Below are positions 44,229 to 56,402 of a stretch of 64,000 nucleotides of DNA, piece after piece. Made by a program: the position numbers and the translations under genes. Origin of the DNA: Monosporascus cannonballus (lineage: Eukaryota; Ascomycota; Sordariomycetes; Xylariales); NCBI GenBank assembly GCA_004154925.1, contig QJNS01000024.1, positions 310,001 to 374,000 on the forward strand, given 5' to 3'. Below the pieces are notes generated by a model. It searched no databases, was not told the origin of the DNA, and saw only the letters and a list, made by a program, of their open reading frames with translations. How positions within the stretch are numbered: the first letter of the stretch is position 1; each line of letters starts with the position of its first letter.

Positions 44229-47200
44229 CACCCTCTTAATACCTTAAAGCATTTACGGTATTAATTATTACAACATCTAAAGTCATAGCTATTTATTTTA
44301 CCTTTTTTCCGGCGATTAAATCTTTTTAATTAGCTAATTCCTTTTTTGAAATTTTTCGCAGGGCGTTTTCCCGCTAATCGAGAGTTTTTATAATATCTAT
44401 TAATTTTAATTATTTTTTAAAATATTTAAAAAGTTTGCATAATAGGGATTTCGTTAAATTATTAGTTAATATATCGTTCGTAAATATATAATTTATTTTA
44501 ATCCAATTTTTTTTCCGATTTATCGTAATTAATAATTATATATATTTATATATCGCAATTTCGTTATTAATTAGATAATATTGATATTAATAAGTCGTAT
44601 AATATATTAATTATTATATTATATATTTAACGGTTTTATATTTAAAATAATTTATAGTTTTTTAATTAATTAAAAATTAAATTAGATTTGTTTTATAATT
44701 TGCATAAAAAATAATAATTTTGTTTTTATTATAAAAGTAATTATTATATTTTATTTATTTACTTATTATTTTATTACTTTTTTGAATAACTTTATAACGT
44801 AAATTTAAGAATTATTTCGGTTAGTTATATTATTTACGAAAAAAGCGTTATTTTAAATATTTAATAAATTTTACCCCTAAATTATAACGTTAACATTTTG
44901 GTTCCAATTAGGTATAATATAATTCGGTCGGTAATTTTATAATATGCGTTATTAGGATTTAAGTTAAATCGGGCAAATTAGAATATTACTAAAAAATATA
45001 TCGGATCGCATATTAATTATTACGAAAAAAATAAAACCGATTTGTTTCTGGTATTTGTTAATAAAGCCTAAATAAGCCAGATTAAGATTTGATAATAGCT
45101 TAATATTAATTATAAGTATTTTTAAGAAGTTATTTAAAAAATTTAAATATTAGATTAATTAACTTATTTATAAAATCGGATTAAAATAATTAAATTTTTT
45201 TATTAAATTTATTTTTAATTATTTCGATATCGAAAAATTACTTTAACTTTTTACCCTTTATTAAAGTATACGGTTCCTATATTTGTTAAATTAATTAATC
45301 GACGAAATTTTGATTTTTTTTTCGTAATATATTGTAATAATATTATTTATAAAAAATAAATATCCTTTAATAAATAAAATAATAAAGTTTATAAGAAACG
45401 GGATTAAATCTTAATTTTTTAAATATCCCAGTAAAATCCTGTTGCTATAACAAAAAATAATCCTCTTAATCCATATAATACTTTCTTAATTAGAAAATTC
45501 TTGTTATATTACGGGTATTTTAAAGGCGGTTTTATATATATTTCGTAAAATAAATTAACATTTACAAAGATATTTATAACGTTATATTACTTACGTTTTA
45601 AGTCGAATCTAACCGTAATAACGATTAAAATTTAAAACGACTTTTTAATAAAAAAATTACATATATATCGTTATAAACGGTTTTAAGTTATTAATTATTT
45701 TATATAACAAAATAAGCCTTATATTTTTAAACTTAAATATACTTATTAAATTTATAAATATATATCTATATATATCTTAAAACCTATTTCCCTTTAACAG
45801 AAAATTAATTAACGGCCTCCCAAGATTATATTTCTTTATAGCTTTACAAATAAACTTTTTCGGCTTTACGAAATATCTTTTTTAACGGATATATACTTAG
45901 TTTTTTATAGCCTCGTAACGATAACGATAAATTACGCCTATATATCCGATTTTATAACTTAAATACCTTCTTATATGCCAAAATATTATTACCTTTCCGA
46001 TTAAAATAACGCATATTTCGAGTAATTAACTTTTTTAAACTTCCGCAGCTTACCGGTCGATTATTATACGTACTTACAAAAAAAAGCTAAACATCTTATA
46101 TTAAATACGGTTTCCCATACTTTATATTCGTTTCAGATAATACCTTCTTAATACGGAACACATAGGAAACCTATATTTACAACTCGTAGGATATCTTCGT
46201 TTTCTACTGTTATTCTAAGTTAAACAATATAAAAAAAACCTAAAACTACCTTAATTTTTTTTATCGGCATAATAATTATAATAATTATTAAGGCAAACGT
46301 TAATAATAATAATGGTTTAAGGAACGGAAATAATTCGAATATAACGGTCGTATAAAAATAATTAGTTTTTTATAAATAAACTTATTTTTCCTTATTCCGT
46401 ACGTATTTTACGTTAATACTTTTCTGGAACCATTTTCCTGCTTAGCAGGTAATTAAATTATTTTACTTAAGTTTTTAACCTTTTTTTATATATAAATTAA
46501 ATAATTATCGTTTTAATTAGGTATTTTTACTTATCGGAATAATTTTTATAATTTTTTAATAATATATAAAAAATTATTTTTAAGTTTTTAATATTACTTA
46601 AAAAAGTAACCTTTTCGTTAAACTGTATATTTCAAATAATAATAACCTTATTAATTAATAAGTTCCAAATTTTATAAATATTCATAAATTAATAATTAAC
46701 GAAATAATTAATTTACGTTTTAAAATTTAGCTTTTAAAATTTTTATTTTTTTCTTTATAGCAGTAATTATTATAACGTAAGCTATATAGCCGTATATTTG
46801 TAAATAAGCTTATTAAGGCTTTTAATTAAGCATTGTAACGCCGTTTTTATACATTAAATAAATATAATAAACCTTGTATAAGCTTTGCTAAAAATATATA
46901 TATATTTGGGGGTACGGTTATATAGGTATATTACCGCTTTAAAAATATATATAATCAAAAACGAAAATAACTTAACGCCATTTCGTATCGCAGTTGCTTT
47001 TTTCTTAATTACATCCTTTAAACGTTTTATACCTCCGTTTTAAACCTAAGTATATAATATTAAAAATTTAAACCTAATATTAAAAAAAAGCAACTAAAAC
47101 ATATTTTAAAATTAATAATTTTTCAGGATTTCGTTATCGTATTTGATTACTTATAAAAAAACTTTATTTTGATTTTTTAAAACTTTTAAAAAATATTAAA

Positions 47201-49412
47201 ACGTTATAATCAATATATCTTGCTTTCGGTTTTTAAAATACATATTTTAAATAAAACCTAAATATCTATCGGTAATAAACATAACGTATTTATATCTTTT
47301 AAGGTTTTTTTTAAAGTTTATAAATTTAATAGCAATTTTTTGTTTTAATCGGGATATTTTCTTTTTTGGCTTACGGCATATTAGCCTTTTAACTTTCATT
47401 TTGCCACATATTTAGCATTCGGTTATTATAAAACCTTTTAAACGAATTTCTTTCGTATAGGATTATAATTAAATAATTACTTCGGAATCTAAATAACTTA
47501 ATTTCAGATATTATATAATACCGTTACCGGTCTGTAATAATTTCGTTATCCTTAAGTTAACGTTTCGTTTATAAGTAATTAAAGCTATATAAGGTATTAT
47601 TACGTTAATATTTTCGATAACGAATTCATTAAACTTATTTATTAATATAATAAATATTTAATTATACTTATTTTAAATATAGTTATTAATTTCTTTATTA
47701 TTTTATTAATACCTTTTTTTTCGAAATTGCCGAAATAATACCAAATTACATATAAAATTCTTGTAATAAGCCACATTATATAAACGTAACGCTTTTATAT
47801 CGCTAAGGTTTCAAAAAACTACATCAACTTTTTCGTACCCCTTAATCGAAACGAAACTATTACTTATATATATTTTATTTCCTTATACGGTAAATTTAAA
47901 ATTCAAAAATCTGCTAATTAAATTAAAAATATATATCGGAAACCTTAAGTTCAAAATAATTAAATTCCTTAAAAAGTAAAATAAGGTGTTTATAACGTTA
48001 TACTAATTAATAATTAAAAAATATACTAATATTTGTCGTATCTCTTTTAAAAATTAATTTATCTTTTATATAATAAATGTTTCTATAATTTTCGATAAGC
48101 AATCAATTTTTTCTTTTAAAAATTAATCAGCAAAAATTCGTCCTTAAATATATATTGTTATTTTAGTATTAAAACGGAAACCTTTTAAAGCTGTCCTAAG
48201 AAATATATAATAGCAATTAAATAATACATAGTAACTAATTAAGTACGCTTTATAACGGGTACTTTATATATTTAATTTTTAATACTTTCGCTTATTACTA
48301 TTTTAATTTATATAGGAACTTTTACGGTTATTTCGTTTTGGCTTACGGCTTAAGGTTTTTTCTCGCGATTAAAAGTTAATATTATTAAAATTTTTCTAAT
48401 TAAAATCGTTTTAATTAAGGAAGTTTATAGGTATCCCTTAAAAAGTTAAAAACGTTACCTTAATATTTCGTAATATAAATATAAGATAAGCTATAACCCA
48501 ATAATCCAGAAAATTAATTGCCGCTTTGTGAAAATTAATTATAGTATTATCGATCTCGGCCTTTTTTATTATTTAAAAGGTGGTAATTTATATCCCAATT
48601 ATAAGGGCTAATATTATACATAAATCGTTAACTTATATAATTATTATTTTCGTTTTTAAAATACCATATTATTATCCTAAGGCCATAATTTTTTATTATT
48701 TTACGATCTATTTATTTAATTATTTGCCAAATTTCGAAATTTATTTTAACGTTTCGTAATCCTTTCGTTAGGTATTAATCAGGAATTTATTATTATATAC
48801 CTTACCGGATTCCCCTAGGCTAACATATTATTTTCGTAAATTTTTTCCTAAAAAAAGCTAATTTTTTTAATTACTAAAAATATTAACTTTAAAATCCATT
48901 TCGTAAAGTTATTAATATTTTTACAAAAGGTGTTATATTTCCGATTTTTGTAAATATATGCCGTAAAATCCTAATTATAAGCTTATTTACTTTCGGTCGT
49001 TATCTTAAAAATATTTGTTAAGTAATTAATACAATCGATTTTTTCGATAATTTTTTCGAAAAATATAAATATAAATAAAAAACCGTTTAAGGTATTAATT
49101 TGTATTATATAACAAATTCGTCTTTTTAAGTAAGAAGTTATATTAGGTTTTATAAGTTTAATAAGTTATTAAAAATTCTGATTAAGATCGATATAATCCT
49201 AAATATCGAACGTATATGCTTTAGATTAGAATTTACTTTTGAAACCATTTTAATTTTTAGGTTCTTTATAAATAACGGAAGATATTAATAATACGGTTAT
49301 TATTATTATTATTAACGTATTTCGATAATTATAATTAATATATAACTTATATTATTTTAATAACAGCTAATTAATTAATATGTATCTTAATTAAACGAAT
49401 AAAATTTTTAAT

Positions 49413-49575
49413 TATTAAATATAAGGGATATTAATTGTATATATATTAATAACTAGTTGAAGGTGCTTTAGAACGCGCATTGCACTTTAAGATGATCTAG
49501 TTCCGGAATATATATATTCCGATCAGAGGGAGTCTTCCGTATATGGGGTGCTAGAGCATCCCCTACTAGCCGACA
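49413..49575. repeat. LTR of Copia element (right copy, 163 bp)
   Basis: Starts TATTAAATATAAGGG and ends CTAGCCGACA. Combining the two copies, the ancestral ends were TG...CA. In the minus orientation this is the 5' LTR. Confidence 0.93.
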
Positions 49576-49580
49576 ACTGC
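49576..49580. repeat. Target-site duplication ACTGC (right of Copia)
   Basis: Perfect copy of 44061-44065, directly after the LTR end CCGACA. Confidence 0.9.
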
Positions 49581-49647
49581 CATGTTAGCGCAGGCCGCGG
49601 CCGACTGGCCCGACATCTCGGCTACTGATTGGTCGGCTGTTAACTGA
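49581..49647 (+). pseudogene. Decayed reading frame, right part (resumes after Copia)
   Basis: The frame left at 44065 continues in phase here (MLAQAAADWPDISATDW) to a TGA at 49645-49647. This short stretch is unusually GC-rich for the block and shows little RIP damage. Confidence 0.45.
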
Positions 49648-49659
49648 GACGCGCCTGTC

Positions 49660-51716
49660 GTTATTAATAAAAGTTCTTTAGCAGACGCTGGGTACCAATA
49701 ATATTTTAGGCGGGTTCCTAGGTATTTTCGGAATTCGAATATTTTTTTATTTCCGTATATCGAAAATCTTTTTTACCTTATATGCTTATTTGTTTTTTAT
49801 TTTTACGTTATTTTGTACCGTATATACCTTAATTATATCCATTATTAATTCGAATAAAATAACGTAAAAAATTAAATAAAATTTAATATTGAGTAAAAGT
49901 TAATTAATAATTATTTTAGAAGATTTTTTTAATAATTTTATATAAATCGATATATTTGAAATTAAGTTTTGTATTAGGTTATTTTATTCAAATTTTTCTA
50001 CAATAAAGAAAACTATTTTTCTTTTTTGGAAAATTTTTTTTTATATTCTTTTAATTATAATATTTACTTATTTAATTAGGCAAGAATTTTAATTTTGTTT
50101 TTATTTTTTTAATATAATTATCGTAATTATTTTAACGTAAAAATTATTTTAATATTAATCAGAGTATTATCGCATACCTTTTTATATATTTTTAAAATAA
50201 AACCAAAATTTGCGTTTGTTAATATTATCTAAATATTTTCGTAATAATTGGTATTATAAATTAATTAGGAAATAAGTTATTTTTTAACTTAATTTTCTTT
50301 TCGTAATTAATATAATATTATAAATAAATGTTTTAAAATTTAATTTATTCGTTTCATTTATATATTTATTTAATATTTCAATAGGTTAAATAATTTATAA
50401 TTTAAACCGGTTTATATTGTTACGTCTTATAAGAATTTAAATATAAATATCGATTTTGTATTAGAGATAATTTCTATAAGTAATTTAAATACATTAAAAA
50501 TATATTTAAAAAATATATATTATTTGTTCGGCGTTTATATACTTATAATATAATAGAAAATAGGAAAATTTCGTAAATCGATCGACGATAACGAAAGTAT
50601 TAACGTAATATATTCCCGTAATTAAAAATTTTAATATAAAGAGTTTAGTAATAAAGTCGAATATAACTAAGTATTATAGTTATTTTGGGATTAGTAATAA
50701 CTGTAATTCTCCGTATATCTTATATTATTAAACCTATATTCTGGAGCAAATATTATATTACTATATAATTTTCTATATCCTTAATTTTATTTTAAAAAAA
50801 GAATAAATATATTAAAGTCGTTTTAAAATTTTATAAATCTTTGGATATCCGTATAATTAATATCCGTATATATTTCGTATTAAGCGTTTTTTATATTCTT
50901 TTGAGCTTTATATTATATTTATTTTTTAAATTTTTAAAAGTTCGTTATTATATTATTAAACGTTTTAATATATATTAAAAGATATTACCCGAATTATTGT
51001 AATCTGTTATGAGCGTAAATGTCCTTTTATAATGGTATCGAAAATTATATGGCTAATTTTAACCAATTTCTTTTCGAGGTTTAGTTGCTTACTTAAGGGA
51101 TTTACTTTATTATTTTTTAATTTTTTCTTTTAAATAATAACGAAATCGAAGTTCGCTAATTTTTTCGCATAACGAAATTATCGTCCGGTAAATTCCTTAA
51201 TCGTAGTAAATCGGGTAAAATTTTAATAATCCGTATAAACCTTAACTTAATACAAATTTTTCTTTAAGAAATACCTAAACTTTTAGAATGCTATAATAAT
51301 AGCTATAAATTCCTTATTTGAAATGCAGTAATTAAATTCGGCTTCTTTTAATTTATACGACAAAAATATAATAAGGTATAATTTGCTTTAATTATTTCGT
51401 TGTCCGATTATTGCGTTTAACGCATAATCCGAAATATTAGTTTTTAAAATTAATAAAGCGGTTTAAATCGTACATAATCAATATTAATTCGTTAATAATT
51501 GTATTCTTAATATCTTAAAACGCTTTTTCTATATCTGGCGTCTATTTAAATTCTTTTTTTTGGTAAGGTTTATTAAAGATATAATTATTTTGCTAAAATT
51601 CCGAATAAACTTGTTATAATAATTGCCGAATTTAAAGAATATTTATATTTTCTTAACTGTAATTAACGTTTGCCATTTTGTAATTGCAGCGATTTTCTTA
51701 AAGTTTATCTTAATAT
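49660..51716 (-). mobile_element. Gypsy retrotransposon fragment (RT/RNase H to integrase), truncated
   Basis: The minus strand reads FGNYYNKFIRNFSKI, then NISDYALNAIIGQR, then LKEAEFNYCISNKEFIA in 51716-51300. These match the gypsy reverse transcriptase/RNase H junction (GFxNYYRxFIxxFSxI; DASDYAxGAVLSQ; AELNYxxxDKELLA). Further left, at about 50640-50500, FVIVDRFTKFSYFLLYYK matches the gypsy integrase core (VVVDRFTK). The RT-before-integrase order marks Gypsy. gag, protease and the first part of RT are missing to the right, where another element starts at 51717. The left limit is uncertain. The many stops fit RIP. Confidence 0.8.
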
Positions 51717-52493
51717 TGTTATGATCTAACAGGCTGCGACCTCGGAAAACGGTCGCAACAGGAAAATAACTAAGCCATGTGGGTTAAGTCACGTAATGGC
51801 TCGACAGGATCGATCGCAAAGCCTATAAAGCCGGCTAGACAAGATCGATCGTAAAACCTATAAAGCTAGGCTTAACAGATTAAAAAAATCAAATATAAAA
51901 CACTTATTATTTCTATAATTTAAATAATTTCAACTTATAATATAACATCGTTACTTAAAGTACTTTTAAAATTACGAAACATAATATATTATTATATTTA
52001 TTACTTAAATTCTTACGATACTTTTGTTAACATAAATTCGTACGACTAAGATTTAATAATTGGTTAAACTCTAAGCCGTTATACGTTGCAAACTTTTATT
52101 TAGTAATACCGTTAAATTCTAAGCAATATCGATCGACATTATATCTATTAGCAAGCAGCCCGAACAACCTATTTACTAAATCTCTGATTATTCGGATATT
52201 AAAATAGAATCCGAAAAAAAAGAAAAAACCTCGCCTTTTTCGCAAAGAAGTTCTTCGACGACTGGATACTATAAACAAACGTATCTTTTAACTCGAGAAA
52301 AACAATAATAATCTTACGATATCCCTTTAGACAGCCTATGAAAAGCTTAAGAAAAAAGAAAAAGCTCTCGAAACCGGAAAACCTCCCCGAATAAACCAAG
52401 TTATTCAGCTAAATTTCATCAAAGAACTAGGAAAAGTTTTTAAACCTCCTAAGCCAGAATTTTTCGACGGAACCTTAACCAAATTACAATTAT
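51717..52493 (+). mobile_element. Gypsy element A, 5' end only (LTR plus start of gag)
   Basis: Begins TGTTATGATCTAAC, the typical 5' end of a fungal gypsy LTR. From about 51,895 it is homologous to 52,675 onward, and it ends inside gag (KPPKPEFFDGTLTKLQ) where element B starts. It is visibly less mutated than element B: CCTAAGCCAGAATTTTTCGACG is intact where B carries transitions. Its remainder should lie beyond the right edge. Confidence 0.7.
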
Positions 52494-55400
52494 TGTTACG
52501 ACCCAATCCAAAACCGGCCTCAAAGACGGTCGGACCCATATGAAAGGGTCACGTGATTTAGATCTTTCTTGGCAACAAGATCCAAATAAATCCATATAGA
52601 ACTAACTAAATCTAATGGCATTGGATCTATAGCAATGTTAAGATCTAACGAAGATTTAATCCAATCCAGAAAGAATATATACGTTTATTATTTCTATAGT
52701 TCAAATAACTTTACTTTGTAATATAAAATCGTTATTTAAGGTATTTTTAAAATTACGAGACATAATACGATTATTATATTTATTATTTAGATTTTTACGA
52801 TATTTCTGTTAATATAAACCCGTATAACTAATGTTTAATAATTGGTTAAATTTTTTAGCCGTTATACGTTATAAGTTTTTATTTTATAATACCGTTAAAT
52901 TTTAAATCATATCGATTAATGTTATATTTATTAGTAAATAACCCGCATAACTTATTTACTAGATTCTTAATTACCCGGATATTGGAATAGAATTTAACGA
53001 AAAAAAAATTTTGGTCTTTTTTGCGAAAAAGTTTTTTAATACCTGGATATTATAAATAAACGTATCCTTTAACTTAAGAAAAATAATAATGATTTTACGA
53101 TATTTTTTTAAGCCGCCTATAAAAAGCTTAAAGAAAAAAAAGAAAAACTCTCGAAACTGGGAAGCCCTTTTAAATAAGTTAAGTTATTTAGCTGAATTTT
53201 ACTAAAAAAACTAGAAAAGGTTCTTAAATTTCTTAAACCAGAATTTTTTAACGGAATGTCGATTAAGTTATAATTGTTTTTAATTTAATACTGAATATAT
53301 TTCGGGTATTCTTTTATTTGATTTGTTACGCTTATTTTACGAATTAAATTCGTAATCGGACGATATATCGAAAATATAGTTATTTGGTTTAAGCTCGTTA
53401 GAAAAGAAGATGTTATTTTATTAGCCGAAAAACGAAATCTAAAAATGGTGCGAATTTATAGTAATTACGAATAATTCCAATAAATATTAATAAAAACTTT
53501 TAAAATAATAAACGAAAATATAAAAGCCGAAATGCAAATTTAATAATTACGATAAAAGAGATTTGTATTTAGTTACGATAATAGGTTAGTTTAGTTAACA
53601 ATTAAGTTAAATTAGGGATAAAAATATTAATAGTTAAGTTTTTCGATAACTAGAAAAAAATACAAAAATTGTTTTAAGCTTAATTAACTTAATTATTTAT
53701 TAAATTATATTATTATAGTAGTTAAAATTAATGATTAATAATACGTATAACATATTAAAGGTATTAAAGGAAAAAATAATAATAAATTTTGATATATAGT
53801 TAATATTACTATTTTTCGACATAGTAATATTTTTTACGGCATAAAATTAAGATTTATAAAATTAAAAGTGATTTATAAGAAAATTTAAAACTAAATTAAG
53901 TATTATAATTAAAATAAAATAGGATATAAGGTAATATAGTATAAGATACTAAAAAAACTCTATCAAAATAATTGGAAATTAATGTCTAAGAAATAATCAA
54001 AAAAAAACACGAAAAATAAAAATAAATTTCTTAATATAATTTAACTTAAATATATATTAGATTTTTTATAACGAAAAGTTTAATAAATGTTATTATAATA
54101 AATGTTTTAACAAAAAATACGAAAAGTTAAAAAATTAGTTTATTAAGTATTACAAATATAATAAAAAATATTATATAGATAATTACGTAAATATTAAAAT
54201 TAAATAAAAGAATTTTATCCCGGAACACTTAATCGATATAGCAAAATATTTATTATATATTGTCGACGATGAGAATATTTTAATTACGAAAAATAAAAAT
54301 AATATATTTACGTACGAATTATCTGTATATATTATAAGAGATTTGATTTTTTAAACCGTACCGAAAAAAATAAAAACGATAAATAATAATATCGATAATT
54401 TCGATTTATACTTTTAGAAAATATTTAATAATTGGCCGAAATTAAAAGCTAGCCGGAAAAAAAATAATATTTGTAAAAAGAGTTTTTCTATTATTATTAA
54501 CAATATAATTATTAAATGGAAAAAACTTAATGTAGCATATAATAAAAACGTATTACCAAAAAACTATTATAAATTTCCATTTTTAATTAATATTTATTAT
54601 AAATCCTGAAGAAAAGAAATATTAAAACAATACGTTAATTTATAAGAGATTTTTGAAACGATAATTAAAACAACGTATAATAAGATATAATTGCAAATAT
54701 AAAAAAATGTATTTAATAAAAAAGAATATTAATAAAATTAAAAATAATTAATATAATTCGAAAGAAAAATATCCCGGTAATAATAATAAATATAACAGCT
54801 TAACGTTTTAAATAAAAAAATATAAGCAAAATTTAATAAATTCGAATAAAAGTTAAAAAAAGAAATTTATTTATAAAAAAGCCGTAAAATAATAAAATCT
54901 AGAAAAATTAAAAGAAATTTTTACAAACAACTTTAAACGCGATAATAAAAGCCGTTAATAATCTTGTTCTTTTAAATATATAAATCGGAACGTGTTAATA
55001 TACTGTAATAATAGATTACGAAATTTTAAATGAGAATTATATTATATTAAATATAATTAATAAGTTCAAATTATTATAAAAATAAAAATAAAAATTTTAT
55101 ATAATAATAAATACCAAAAATTAACAATTTACTTATAATACCGAAAACGTTATACGTAATATTAATTATTTCGAGATTTTTATTAAAAGATATTATTAAA
55201 TAATTAATTTTAATATTATCTTATTTGGAAATTACGATATAATTTTGGAATTATTATAAATATATTAATACGGAATTTTAATTAATATGTTAAAAACCTT
55301 TAACATTTTAATATATGATTAATAATAGCAATAAATGTAAATATAAAAACATAATAAAAACCTTATTACTTCTAAGGATAAATTATAAACAAATGGGTAT

Positions 55401-56196
55401 TAAAAATATAACGTATTATTATAATTATTAAAATAAAATTAAAATAATTAAATAATAATTTAAAATAATAAGAATAATAAATAAAAAATAAAAAAAATTA
55501 ATTAATATATTTTTATAATATTATAGATATAAGTAATTTTTCCCAAAAAAACTTAATGCGAAATTACCAATATATAATAAATAAAATTATGAAATAATTT
55601 TATAAACCGTTCTATATTATTAGTATTAAAAAGTGGTTACTTAAAGTTGGATAATTAAAAGATATTAAAAATTATCCGGTGAGCTTGTCCGATACGTTAT
55701 ATAAATATTTAATTATTATATATTTATATAATTTGCGATTTTTAAATAATATTAAACATATATATGCTTAAACTTTTATCAATTTAAGTTGATATTATTT
55801 ATATATGTTTAAATATTTTTAGAAACAGTTGATTATATGTAACTATTATTTTAAATAATGATATATATTTATAAATTTATAATTTATTTATGAACTATTT
55901 AAACATTAATTTTAAACATATTATAATACAATAAAAAATATATATAATAAACAATTTTTAATATAAACTAATTTTAAAATATGTTTTATTTTAACATAAG
56001 TACAATCTTTTAAAATATTTAAATAATAAAAGTATTCGTGGTTTAATAATAAAACGAAATAATTAATTCTTTTTATTTTCTTATATTATTTTAATACTAC
56101 TCTAATATATTAACAATTAATTGCCACTATAAAATAAAATTCGAATGCGATTTAAATGTTAATAAATATTAAAGATTACTTATAAAATGTCAAAAC
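52494..56196 (+). mobile_element. Gypsy element B, 5' half (interrupted by element C)
   Basis: Begins TGTTACGACCCAATCC. Its first 180 nt differ from element A (a different U3), then it is homologous through R/U5 and the gag start (KPEFFNGMSIKL). Downstream, at about 54,070-54,190, a frame reads YYKYNKKYYIDNY, a CCHC zinc knuckle with Cys and His codons turned to Tyr as RIP does. It is split at 56192-56196 by element C and resumes at about 63,900. Confidence 0.7.
56192..56196. repeat. Target-site duplication AAAAC (left of gypsy C)
   Basis: AAAAC directly before TGTGAAAATATAACC; repeated at 63895-63899. Confidence 0.75.
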
Positions 56197-56402
56197 TGTG
56201 AAAATATAACCTTTATAAAGTAAAGCTAGTAGTCGATCAGCCACCGATTAGCTATCGACCTACTTACTAAGATAAATCTACTATTTAGCAGCTAATAAGA
56301 AATAACAGATAAAAATAACCTAAAATATTTACGTTTTAAAATATAATTTATAACTAGTTAGAAATTATCTTCCTTTAATTTATAATTACTTTTCATCTTA
56401 TA
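56197..56402. repeat. LTR of gypsy C (left copy)
   Basis: Starts TGTGAAAATATAACC and ends CATCTTATA. It shares the central word AGCTAATAAGAAATA and long aligned flanks with 63688-63894. Ends are set by the AAAAC duplication. Confidence 0.85.

Larger units (their letters stand above)
44066..49575 (-). mobile_element. Complete but RIP-decayed Ty1/Copia LTR retrotransposon
   Basis: 5510 bp bounded by two 163-bp direct repeats and a perfect 5-bp duplication. On the minus strand, at about 45010-44880, a frame reads FARFNLNPNNAYYKI and LIGTKMLTL with stops between. This corresponds to the Copia region between reverse transcriptase and RNase H (RFxxNPxxxHWxxxKRxxRYLKGT). Lying near the left end, it makes the element minus-oriented with gag near 49.2 kb, where MVSKVNS-like sequence begins at about 49250. 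No intact frame survives. The decay is consistent with RIP (C-to-T and G-to-A changes, Trp and Gln codons turned to stops). It cannot move on its own. Confidence 0.9.

Noticed and set aside
52096..52399. Minus-strand 60-66 codon frames in gypsy A
   Set aside because: Antisense to the plus-strand gag start; Phe/Lys-rich shadow frames in AT-rich DNA.
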